Below, in pieces: positions 21,836-32,208 of a stretch of DNA of 64,000 nucleotides. A program made the position numbers and the translations under genes. Each line of letters opens with the position of its first letter. The first letter of the stretch is position 1. Source of the stretch: Viridothelium virens (Eukaryota; Ascomycota; Dothideomycetes; Trypetheliales; Trypetheliaceae); NCBI GenBank assembly GCA_010094025.1, contig ML991800.1, positions 124,001 to 188,000 on the forward strand, written 5' to 3'. The notes under the pieces are model-generated. The model had not been told where the DNA came from. It was given only the letters and a program-made list of their open reading frames with translations, and searched no databases.

Positions 21836-21926
21836 GTCGAGTAGTGTTGGAGGAAGGATATTCGCCTCACTCTTTGAAAGAAAGGAGCTAAGGAATACTC
21901 TATCTATATGGTACTTAAGAGCTTGA

Positions 21927-21934
21927 TATAAACG
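21927..21934 (-). promoter_or_regulatory. TATA-like box of the GMC oxidoreductase
   Basis: TTTATATC on the minus strand, about 95 bp upstream of the chosen start codon at 21835. It argues against translation from the in-frame ATG at 22075, which would lie upstream of it. Confidence 0.4.
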
Positions 21935-23032
21935 GTCTAAACCGGTGAACCCCGCGCTATGGAAAAGCCATATGCGGAGTCTGCCAACCAAAGGTAAATT
22001 TTGGAAAACTCTCCGGCAACTTGAGAACCCAACGACGGGGATGTACCGCGGTCTTCCGAGCTTGATTAGTATCATGAAGCAGACGCTGCCTGATGATTAC
22101 CAACATACTGCAGCTTGGAATGGAATGTCCCATAACTCTTCCAACCATGTCTCGATGGATGGAGGTTCCCTTCTAAGATGGGAAGGACAAATAAATTCTC
22201 ACAGTACCTAGGCGAATATTGCACATAGCATGCCATCAGACGTTCGTGCAAAAAAGAGAGGCAGCACGTACTGGATGCAATCTGATTGGCGGCGAGTCCC
22301 CGCAGTGGGGTCTGAGTAGCTAGTTAGGTGCAGATCAGAGTGGGATGTCTTCTAGAGTTGCAGATCGCAGATCTATACTCTAACCCAACAGAGTGCTGCC
22401 CGGTGCGGCACGCAACACATAATTTTGGCGAATGAAGAAATGACGCTGTAAATATTGCGGTAAGTTTGGTCCCTAGGTTTACGACAAAGCTTCAAATTTG
22501 GCATCTTCATCATCGAAAGAGTCAATGTGTAACGAACAGTGAATGACTAACCCTACCTCAGGCTGCAGGGTTAAAATGCGGACTTCATTAGTATCGGAGA
22601 GATTGCTGTAACTCTTGGGTTCCTGAGTAGGTACCCTCTGTCCTTGAGCGATATCCCCGGTCTTACAGGTTATCGTGGAGTGAAAGATAGGGAGCAGAGA
22701 GGAGTCAATCGCTTTTCAACAAAGTAGAGCAGTTAAACTTGGACTGGGGCATCCATAGAAAGAGCTCAGACGCTCTGTCAACTGCGCTGTCATGATCTGA
22801 TTCTCGCCTGGTCCAAGCGCAGTCTTTGGCAAATGTTGTGGTTGTAAGCGCGGAAGGCTGAAACCTTTCCACAGCCATGACAAGGTCCGAGAGGGAGTGT
22901 TTGCACAGGAGTGCAACCATTGGATAGCGGCGCGGTCAATCTTGGGTGCAGGTGCTAGCGCGATTAGGGTTGGTGAAAAGGCGTAGGGGTAATACCCAAT
23001 TGGGGTGGGTCTCGGCGGATTCTCGGCTGGGT

Positions 23033-23107
23033 ATTGGGTAGAATACTAGATTAGCTTTTGGACAAAATAGAAACCTCTTGCATTGGGTATTAGATTAAGC
23101 TTTTGGA
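23033..23107 (+). repeat. Imperfect direct repeat pair
   Basis: Two copies, 23033-23062 and 23082-23107, share ATTGGGTA, TAGATTA and GCTTTTGGA, with a 5-nt gap in the second copy and an extra A. The stretch just upstream is also rich in GGGTATTGGGT units. It looks like a local duplication in non-coding DNA. Confidence 0.6.
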
Positions 23108-23209
23108 AGCAGAGAAGAATGGCGCTTCGGATTTCGATGAGTCAGGATATCTTACATGTGTCTGTGCAAGGAGAAAATATCAAGAGATTGCAGGGAGCGC
23201 CAAACCTTA

Positions 23210-24073
23210 TTATGGGATATCATTAGAATGCTTAGAGGCCGTATGAGTGGCTGGAGCACAAGAGTTGGGTTCATCCGTGATATGTTGTGTAGGAAGCCAA
23301 GTAGTAGACTTCTGAGAAACCTCCCCTTCCAATAACTGTGGCTGCTGGTGCCGCTCTTCAGCCTGGTCTATTTTTTTGAGCAAGAAACCAATTGAAGCAT
23401 CTCTGGCTCTTTCCAGCGTCTTCAAACTCTGGAGTGGCATGCTGTCGTAATCAAGTGACTTTGTCGGAGTCGGTGGATTTGCCGAACTGTCTGTCCCTTT
23501 TGATGCCGTACTCTCCTTCTCTGCCAGCAGACCTCGCAAAGTGGATATACTCTGGTCCCTTTCCCGTAGGACGTTTACTAGCTTATTTCTTTCATGTTCG
23601 TCGGCCTCTAGCCGCCGTTTCTTCTCTGCCGTCTCTGCAACAGCTTCCTTCCAGCGATGTATTGCTTCTTTTGCGCAGATTTCTATATGGGTGAACCGTA
23701 TGGGACCGAGAAGTACGCCGCCATACCAGCGAGCGACTACGACCGCCCCTTCGACCTGTTCTGCCTCCAGGACCTTTTCAAGCCGTTTCCCACCGTATTT
23801 TTCTCCATCATCATCAGAGCCAGTGACATAAAGCTGCTGAGAGCCAGCCGAACCAGTGAGAGATCGCTGATTGGAGGTCCTGCGCCAGCCAAGGATCCGG
23901 TGTGAGGCAGACTCGAACTCCTTTGAACTTTGTAAATCTTTGGGCTTGATGGTGGAGGAGAAATGTGCGACGAAAGTGGATGATCGGTCGTAAATGGAGT
24001 CCGATCGGAAGACGTCAGATGGTCCAGTAGCGATTGGAGGTGGAGATGGTGTGCGTTTGCGCTTGAGTGACAT
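23210..24073 (-). CDS. IMPACT/UPF0029-domain protein
   Basis: Intronless, 287 aa from the ATG at 24073. A short basic, Pro-rich start (MSLKRKRTPSPPPIATGP) leads into the UPF0029/IMPACT fold (about residues 30-130): SSTFVAHFSSTIKP, then ASHRILGWR, YVTGSDDDGEKYGGKRLEKVL and VVVARWYGGVLLGPIRFTHI. That is the core shared with yeast Yih1, which binds Gcn1 and restrains Gcn2; the RWD domain of Yih1 is absent, so it belongs to a shorter family of unknown function. The C-terminal half is a charged coiled coil followed by a low-complexity tail. The frame is open upstream without an ATG. Divergent from the alpha-fucosidase gene, 283 bp apart. Confidence 0.85.
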   Translation of the reverse strand: MSLKRKRTPSPPPIATGPSDVFRSDSIYDRSSTFVAHFSSTIKPKDLQSSKEFESASHRILGWRRTSNQRSLTGSAGSQQLYVTGSDDDGEKYGGKRLEKVLEAEQVEGAVVVARWYGGVLLGPIRFTHIEICAKEAIHRWKEAVAETAEKKRRLEADEHERNKLVNVLRERDQSISTLRGLLAEKESTASKGTDSSANPPTPTKSLDYDSMPLQSLKTLERARDASIGFLLKKIDQAEERHQQPQLLEGEVSQKSTTWLPTQHITDEPNSCAPATHTASKHSNDIP

Positions 24074-24356
24074 TTCGAAACGGTCAATAGTAGAGAGAGG
24101 TACGATGGGACGGAGGATAGACAACGCTAGAGGTCTGCTCAGACTTGCGGAGAAATTGAAGGCGGGGAGGAGAGAACCTTGGCGACGTGATCGAATTGAC
24201 CCGAACCACTTCACCTCCCTCAACCTAGTTCCAAACCATCTACAATTTACCGGGATCCACGATGCAGATCCGAAAAATGCAGGCGACTACATATGAGGGG
24301 CGCCACTGCAGCGACGTTGCTACGGCGGCGACTGGTGTAGATTATTCGCTGGCATC

Positions 24357-27352
24357 ATGGCCTGGCATCGTTCGCTGAAGCTCTACGCTTTGATAGTGAT
24401 TCCAGCAGTGTTGGGTCAAGCCACCTTCAATCCCAAAAATGCAGCTCAAGGTAGTTCAAGCTACTCATCTGCCCTCAGTCTCGATATCACAAACTTGTTC
24501 AACAATCGTGGCTTTGCTATGACCCCTGGCGATGCTGATTTCGATGGCATTGGAAGTAAGTACTCCTTCTATAGTCAACATGATTGACGCAAAAGCACAA
24601 CCTGTTCTGTTCATAATGTCCTGCCCTGCTCGAATTTTTGAGAATGAAAATCTTGAAGCTCTGGCCAGCAGAAGTAAAAAAGTCAAAGCAGAACGTGAGG
24701 TGGGAGCTGAGCTTCAACCGTTGGCGAGCAACAGACTTTTGCTCGACCTGTCCTACACTACGCGGAATTAGCTTCTATTCGAGATGAGAAAGGCAGTCCA
24801 CGTCCTAATTCTTTACAGGTGGCTATCCCGCGCAATATCTACCGCCGTCAAGCTTCATCTACAATGGTGTCAATTTCAGCTTCCCTCAATACAAAACGAC
24901 TGGGAATGATAATATGCTGGCGCAGGGCCAGACCCTTCAAATACCTCGGGGGAGGTATACGAGCGTCCATATGATGGCTGCCGCTGAGCAGGCAATTGCA
25001 ACCGGCTCGATCAATGCCACCTATATTGACAATACAACCACGACAGGACCAGTCCTCGTAGACCCTTTCTGGGACTGGCCCTATCCCTACGGAGGCGACA
25101 TAGTTTTCCCGTACTATCTAACAAATTCGAGTGTAGACTATAATAGGTCTATGATTTTTCAAACGATTAACTGGCTTGATTCAACTAAGGAGCTCGTTTC
25201 CTTACAATTGCCTGACGTTTCGGCCGGCGCTGCAAATAGTCCCGGAGGAGCGTCGGAAGATACGCGCCTCCATATATTTTCTGTCTCACTTACTCCGGCT
25301 ACTGGTACGGGTATCAGCCTTGAGGTACAGTACGCAAGATCCACACAGATGTGGTTCGAAGGTACCAACAAGACTCAAATCGTCGAGGTCACCGTCAACA
25401 ATGTGGGCTCTGAGTGGGTACTTGCCAACAACAGCGTGAAGGTGACAGTCTCTGCCCCAGGCTATACAACAGTGTCGCCTGGCATAATCAATAGACTGCG
25501 CCCAGGCGATCAAGCCATCGTCCAACTCGGAGTGGTCAATAGCGGTGGCACAGTTGCTGGAGCTACTGGGAATGCTACGGTCCAAATATCGGGAGCCGGC
25601 GTCAATAGCGCCCCATACACGTTCAATGCGACATACGGTATCATCCCCTATGAATCTTCCTTCGACTCAATCTACGCGCACGAAGCGCCAACATGGTACA
25701 AGAATGCGAAATATGGGGCTTTCATCCACTGGGTATGAAAAGCATACCCCTGGCCACTGCGTCTTGCTTACGATAAATAGGGTGTATACAGTGTACCAGG
25801 CTGGGGAAATGTCGGAAAGAACGAATCGTATGCTGAATGGTATGATCTGACGCCCACAGCAATATCACCCTGATCTACTAACATCGCAAGGTACTGGTGG
25901 GACATGAACCTAGGCCCGGATACGAGCGAGGAAACGTACCAATACAATTTAGCCACTTACGGGCCGAACCATAATTACGATGACTTTATCCAGAACTTCA
26001 CTGCCTCAGTATTCAATCCGAAGGACTGGGTGGACCTTTTCAGTGACGCTGGAATGAATTACTTCGTCCAAGTGTCCAAGCATCATGACGGCTACGCGAT
26101 TTTTGACCTTCCATCTAATGTATCGAACCGGACATCTGTGGCGCAATTTCCGCATCGAAATCTACTACAGGAGCTTTTCGATGCTGCGGCTCAGTACCAG
26201 CCGCAACTACACCGAGGCACTTACTTTAGTCTGCCAGAATGGTTCAATCCGGCATATGCCAAGTACGGATTCGGCCAGTGGCCTGGAGGTAATGCCACAA
26301 ATCCCTACACCAATCAGACACTGCCATATACAGGCTTTGTGCCCGTAGACGACTATGTATCGGACGTAATTCTACCCGAGATGCAAACATTGGCAAACAT
26401 GGGGACGGAAATCATGTGGTGTGATATTGGTGGACCGAATCTGACTGCCGAATTCGCAGCGGACTGGTTTAATACCGCTGGCGGAGATGGCCGTCAAGTT
26501 GTTCTGGATAACCGATGTGGTCTACCCGGCGATTTTGACACGCCGGAATACGCACGTTATGACGCCGTGCAGGTTCGGAAATGGGAATCAAACCTTGGCA
26601 TGGATCCATTCTCGTATGGCTACAACAGAGCGACACCTGCGTCAGCATACCTATCCCCGCAGGGTATCGTCACGAGTCTAATGGACATTGTGAGTAAGAA
26701 CGGTAATTTTTTGCTTGACGTTGGACCTACGGCGAATGGAACGATCATTGCAACTGAGCAAAACAATTTGCGGGCCGCAGGACGATGGATTAGCAGCCAT
26801 GCTGAGGCGATTTTCAACACGACTTACTGGTTCATTACCCCGGAAGAAGGAGACGCTGTTCGTTTTACGCAGAACTCGAATGCATTCTATATCACCACAC
26901 TCTACCCACCTAACGCAACACTGACTCTAGATTCACCGGTACCGTACGTGAATGGCGACCAAGTTACAGTCGTTGGGGGTAACATGAGCGGCACTGTCGT
27001 TCCAACCCAATTGCTGAGCAACGGCAGCTTGCAGATGACAATCAGTGATGCCATACAGAAAGGAGACCAATACTCCTGGGTCTTCAAAATCCCGTTCGGG
27101 GGCATGACTTCCTCAAATTCCACCGCGAACGCCGATGCAAGTACAACGGCAACTGGAAGTGGCCCGAGTCAATCAAATGGTGCAGGATCAAACGGAGGAA
27201 CAGGTAGCAATGGAAGTAGTGGCATTCCGACAGGAAGCAATGGCCCAAATCAGTCCAATCAGCCCAGAAGCGGCGCTTCTGTTCCTCAAGCAAATTTGGG
27301 CGGGATGTATATTGGCGTTTTGGCTCTGCTTGTAAGCTATTACACTTATTGA
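24357..27352 (+). CDS. GH29 alpha-L-fucosidase, secreted, probably GPI-anchored
   Basis: Four exons (24357-24555, 24819-25732, 25781-25839, 25891-27352) give 877 aa. A signal peptide (LYALIVIPAVLGQA) is followed by a beta-rich N-terminal domain of about 300 residues and then the GH29 catalytic domain, recognisable from APTWYKNAKYGAFIHWGVYSV across the second intron. The retaining nucleophile is most likely the Asp in IMWCDIGGPN (about residue 567). A Ser/Gly/Asn-rich linker and a final hydrophobic segment (YIGVLALLVSYY) at the extreme C-terminus fit a GPI-anchor signal, placing the enzyme on the cell wall or membrane, releasing L-fucose from glycans such as plant xyloglucan. Many NxT/NxS sites agree with secretion. 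The first intron (263 nt) is unusually long for this window. Confidence 0.92.
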
Positions 27353-27837
27353 GCACATCCGAATAAGACCATTGGATCTCAATCTCGTCATGCCATTCAT
27401 GGCAACTCCCTGAGCTGTCCTGGCCCACCCCCGGCCTCACCTAGAGGCTACTCTACCACTGTCTTATTTCGAGCCAGGATTTGCTTTCGGGCTCTAGATT
27501 GAGGATCCTACTGAGAGGTGTCTCTTGTCATGATGATATCATGCTTCCTTTGGTAACGATCCAAGTGTCATTACCCTCAAGATCCCCAAATGCCTGTACA
27601 TAGTGCTCAAAATTGAACACAATCGAAGAGACTCAAACTTGGTGACCATTGACAGACTAATCAGACTCAATCTTTGCCATAATAGTAAATGGTATCATTG
27701 AATACTAGCATGACTTGGCTACGCCATCGAGCTCCTAAAAAGCGCCATGTTGGAAAGCGACCCAGCATTAATAAGGAAAAAGTGCTATTGCAACGCCTGG
27801 AGCAACACCTTCGGAACTTCGCAGGAGGAAAATGTGG
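27353..27837. other. Convergent 3' intergenic region
   Basis: 485 bp between two stop codons facing each other; no coding signal or repeat recognised. Confidence 0.5.
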
Positions 27838-29063
27838 TTACTGAATCGGAGCTTGAGCCGCGGAACTAATGGGTGCCCAGAAAGAGCTCATGTCGAAATT
27901 ATTTGAACTGGTATCGAAAGGCATGAAGTTGGCACCCCCACCTCCACCGCCGTTATAGCTGCCAGCATTGTTAGCTATTGCCTCCGCTTTCAGAATTCCT
28001 GTGCCAATGTTCAATGCACTCTTGAACAGCATCTTGCCCAACCCACTGCTCTGCCGTTTACGTTGTGCTGGCAAAGCAGCAGGTGCACGAACACGAGGAG
28101 TCGGATTGTTGGCTGTACTTGGCGCAGGAGCTCGATGAACAACGGTCGGCGTCGGCTTAGGCGGGTTCTTGATATATTCGATGACGCTGGTGGTCACAGG
28201 TTGGCATTTCTCTTTCCATTCGTCGGGGATGTTGCCGTAGCATTCTCCATCGGCAAAGAAGGAGACGAAGTTCCCCGCCACAAATGGCGAAAGGGAGATG
28301 TACTACGAGCTTTAGCTCTCCTACAGCATATTTTATATGCTGGAATCACTCACGATCAGGCCGTCAAAAGCTCCGGGCTTAAAAACTCCTGGTTGTCCTC
28401 CGCAGGCAAATTCATCAAAAGCTTTGTCCAGTTCTGGCGATGTTCCAGTGAGGTCGTAACTATAGCTGCCGTTTTCAGTGACCAAGAAGTAGCTGCCGGC
28501 GGTACCAAGTGCACAAAGTCTTGGTTGATCTTTGCCTGGTCCGCACTGCTGAGTCAAGAATTCTTCCAATGCGGGATGTTCAAGATCCCAGCACCAGCCA
28601 TTCTTGTCCCACGCGAAGAAGCACTTGCCCAGCCCGAAAACAACGCGTAACGTTGGGATGTTCCGCTTACAAGCCAATGGGGTACCGAGCCATTCTTCAA
28701 GCAAGGGTGGAAGATTGTTTGCGCCTGAAGAGAATTCAGAGTCATGTCCATGTAGGCAAGAAATTCACCAAGGGCGTACCATAGGTATCGTTACCCCCAT
28801 ATTTGGAGATAAAGCCCGCAAACTGAGCGCCATTGGGTCCCAGTGCGATGTTGTATAGATCCTTAGCCCAGCGGTCGTCAGACTTAAATATAACGTCCGT
28901 GTAGGCAGGGAGGTTCTGCCTGCCCGCTCAGTCAGTAATGATTATCGAGCAGGAACTCTCGGTAGAACTCAGAAGGCACGCGGACTTACCACGTCCACGC
29001 TCGGGGGGCGTTAAAGAAAAACCCATTGTTGGGGCCAAAAGCGAAACATGTAGTTGTTGCCAT
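27838..29063 (-). CDS. Unrecognised protein with blade-like repeats
   Basis: Four exons (29063-28990, 28919-28780, 28724-28354, 28302-27838) give 349 aa; every junction has GT..AG ends and keeps frame. I do not recognise a named family. The first 230 residues contain about five units of 40-50 residues, each with a pattern of G-x2-G, a hydrophobic/aromatic strand, a Gly- or Asn-turn and then a Leu/Pro-rich helix start: for example CFAFGPNNGFFF, NIALGPNGAQFAGF, RVVFGLGKCFFAW, CALGTAGSYFLV and FVAGNFVSFF. The C-terminal 110 residues are Pro/Ala/Ser-rich with a Gly run. No signal peptide or membrane helix is evident. The spacing suggests a beta-propeller or WW-like repeat protein; function unknown. 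Confidence 0.75.
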
Positions 29064-30042
29064 ATCTCATTATACGCAAGCAATAATCTGTCAACAAGTG
29101 GCGTGGGCCGTCATCCACGTTGTAAAACTTGGAGGCTGAGGTTCCTTATGAGCCTGAACAGCCATGGCCAGGGCACTTCAGCTAAGATAACCATGGTGTA
29201 CGTGAGAATATTGACTAGTCTTAAAAAAGTTATGCGCGAGCGAAAATAAGAGAATACTGATTCTAGATGGTGTAGTGATCACCATTTCGCCCAGCTGTGA
29301 TGGAAGGGTGTTGTTTAAAGAGGGAATGGTGGTTATGAATGGCTTGGCGATCGCCGCGCCTAGATTCGACTAGCACAACGGAGTAAGACTAGACCAACAA
29401 AGCCCTTATGGTCTTGCCAGATAGGGCAGTACTTAGGCCACTATATGCTGATAAGGCCTCGAGTATACTAACTCTATTTGAGTCTCCTTAGCGACACCTT
29501 AGCTTGTGATATACGTCTGGAGGTTTACCATAGAAACTTAAAAGCAAGGGTTCTCGTTCTGGAACCATGACCCATGCTGCGAAGCCCAGGGTCTCAAGTG
29601 CAGGCTTGTCATCTGATTGCGCGTGGTTGATGAAGTCAATGAAATCAGAAACGAGATGGGGAATGATATGATGGATGCGATTAAGGGACTAAAAATGGTA
29701 CTGAAGCCTGAGCGGCGCAGTGAGTGGTTAAGAGGAAGTTTGGGCGGCGGCTTGAATTGCTCTGTTGAGTCTAGTGTAGTTCTGCTAACCCACTTAAATA
29801 TCCAAGTTTGGTTGTTGTCAGCTGGGAGTAGAGGATAAGAGCTTGCCCAAGCCGATCGGCATGCATGCTTTATGGGCGGCACCCTCGAGAGAGACGTTCC
29901 ATTTTGAAACATGGATAACTATGGAGGAATAGATCCTCGAGACATATTCTTGCCAACTCTCAATGAAAGAAGTGGCAATGTTGAAACCGAACCTGAGTTA
30001 TCAGTACATCGAGGAGGAAATTCCTAGCTCAGCAAGAAACTT
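29064..30042. other. Intergenic region with possible coding remnant
   Basis: 979 bp. On the minus strand 29688-29488 a stop-free run of 67 codons follows a ttttag acceptor and reads like protein (for example VSDFIDFINHAQSDDKPA, then LGFAAWVMVPEREPLL), but no upstream exon could be joined and two other frames are also open here. Treated as a possible gene fragment, not as a gene. Confidence 0.3.
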
Positions 30043-31675
30043 TCAGCGCTCGTTCTCTTCTTCATTGCTTTGATTCGACGACTTAGGATCCAGTTCATCT
30101 CTCCAAAGTCCTTTGGCAAACGGTAGCTCATTTTTGGACTGCAAGATGGTTTCTTTTAACCACCTTCCCTCGACCGTGGCCTCCCCTTGGAAAGCCTTCC
30201 ACGCTAGTTTGATCGCCATGGCGCCAATATGCAGGGATCCTGCATCAAGCCTTGATCTCATAAATAAGTGATACGGCACAATACGACAGACGTTGAGCGC
30301 TGCAGTCTGGAGACGTTGAATATAGTGTCTTTGTTCCTCAATGAGATCGAGGCGCCGGGGAGCCGTCGGACCAAGATCCAACGGGAATACTTGAGGATCA
30401 AGCGATTCCTGTCGAGCCACTGCTAAAGGTGCAGGCGGAAGTACAGATACCGAGCTCATCAAGTCTAGGATGTGGATATGTATTGAGAAGTAGAGCATCA
30501 TGGTCGTAGCAGCTGCCGGGCCGCTAAACTCCCAGGTTGGCACGGGAGGATCCCTGCTACTGGACGCCAGAGAAGGAAGTTCCGACGGACTGTCAGATCT
30601 CTCGCTCATTGCGTCTTGCAGGCCTTCACCCCACTGTTGCCGCCAAGTTTTGAGCTCTTCGAGTAGGCCCTTCCCTTCATTTAGTATGCTTGTCCGGAGT
30701 CGCAAAGCCGCGGCGCCTTGATCGTTTTCGAACAAGGCATATAGATCATCTCGGCGATTAAAGAGCGCTGGACAGTCTGCAAGGATGTTTAGGAGATCCT
30801 CATCCGTGTTCTTTTGGATGACATCAGATTTCCACTCAAGAGCTTTCCATTCGGGCCGTGAGAGAATACTAGGAATGTATGTGTTGAGTGATCCAAAGAT
30901 TAGCATGCGTCGAATACCCTGCAGAATCTGTCTTGAAAAAGGGTTGCGATGTGCTTCTGGTCCCCGCAATTCGAGCAAGCGCTCCATACCCTTAATGTGC
31001 ATGAGCCATGAGAATTGGCCTGACGGGACGAATGTTTCTAGAAGACCCAGGGTAACCACGCAGAGAAGAACGTCATCTTCTTTGGCTTGTTCAGGGTCGC
31101 ACAATGCTCTGTTTAGGGTTGTGAGGGTGAACCCGTAGAGCTGGTAACCTTGATGTTTAGTCTTATCATGTCGATGCTGATGTCCAAAGAATGTAGTGGC
31201 TAGAGTGAGCAAAGCATCCCGGAGTAGGCTGTGCTCATTATTTTGCTGCCTTTCAAAGTCGACGAAGTTTAGCGCAAGATTTACAGGTCCCCCACGAAGT
31301 AAGAATTTTCTAGTGTATGAAATACAGAACGTTTCTCTGAAGGCCGACAGATGCAGAGCGGCGGGGACCTCTGCATCTGCTTCGAGAACAGGAAGTCCCT
31401 TAGGCTCAGCGGGCCGGCGCCTTTGCGTAGGGACTACCTTTTTACGTGGTCTCGCAAAGGATTGACTCGAATCTATAAAGACTGTGCCTCGTACGCCGCT
31501 GCAGTCCAAACCGTGGCGTTCACAGCGTGCACAAATGGGCTGCTTCTCATCTACCGTCGTAATCGCAAAATTAGCCCGAATAATCACGCCGAAGGAAGAG
31601 TGCATGCTTACCGCACTTTACCTTGCGTCGACGACACGTCGAGCAGCCTTTGGAGCGACCTGCAACATTGACCAT
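30043..31675 (-). CDS. Zn2Cys6 transcription factor
   Basis: Two exons (31675-31612, 31550-30043) give 523 aa. The 61-nt intron lies inside the zinc cluster; splicing yields the full binuclear cluster with cysteines at 11, 14, 21, 28, 31 and 38 (spacing 2-6-6-2-6) preceded by GRSKG and with RRRKVK between. A basic linker (RPRKKVVPTQRRRP) follows, then a helical middle region of the fungal specific transcription-factor type (DUF3468-like), including LLRDALLTLATTFFG and HIKGMERLLELRGPEAHR. It should bind CGG-type half sites in the nucleus. It is divergent from the amidohydrolase with 533 bp between starts, an arrangement common for pathway-specific regulators and their targets; regulation of that neighbour is inference. 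Confidence 0.93.
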
Positions 31676-32208
31676 GACTTATTTACCGGAATTTGTTATG
31701 GCAGTCTTCGGATTGGTGCGATGAGTTTGAGGTTGGATGAAAAATGACCTGCATCCGGTGAGGGCTACCCATTTCCCCCATTTGTACGCAGCAGGAAATT
31801 GACCTGAACAGCGTCATAAAATTGTCATTATGGGCTTAAGTCCGAGTTAAGACTTCCGCTCTGGTATCAGAAGGAGAGTGGGATAAGGCAAAGATGGAGG
31901 GGGGAAGGAAAGGACAGGGATACTCGCCCATTCTGCTCTTTTTGGTAAAGCCGATATCCAGCCGCGCGTCGACTTTCCGTCCTTCTTCTCATTTTGGTTT
32001 CTTTGATATTTCAGAGTTCCCCGGCTTCGTCGGACTATACGACAACGCAAAAATGTCCAATCTTGACATTCCGAGTAGGTCTGCAGAGAGAATGCGGTAT
32101 AAAAGGGCGAGGAAGAGGGTACGGTAGGACAAAGATTCAAGCCAGCAAGCTCCCTATCTATTGCCCTCAGCTATCTTCATTGCTGGAAATCATTTCCAAC
32201 TCAACACC
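31676..32208. promoter_or_regulatory. Shared promoter region, Zn2Cys6 regulator / amidohydrolase
   Basis: 533 bp between divergent starts. A TATA box for the amidohydrolase sits at 32098-32105. I did not find a convincing inverted CGG pair that would mark the regulator's own site. Confidence 0.55.
32098..32105 (+). promoter_or_regulatory. TATA box of the amidohydrolase
   Basis: TATAAAAG, a near-consensus TATA box 104-111 bp upstream of the start codon at 32209, leaving room for a leader of about 70 nt. Confidence 0.65.

Larger units (their letters stand above)
21836..23209. other. Intergenic region with short direct repeat
   Basis: 1.4 kb without a recognised gene. It contains the upstream region of the GMC gene, a gtaggtacc motif at 22627-22635 and a 25-30-bp imperfect direct repeat at 23033-23107. 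Small open frames near 22705-22920 look accidental. Confidence 0.5.

Noticed and set aside
21836-22075. N-terminal extension of the GMC oxidoreductase to the ATG at 22075
   Set aside because: A TATA-like element lies inside it and family similarity begins after the start at 21835.
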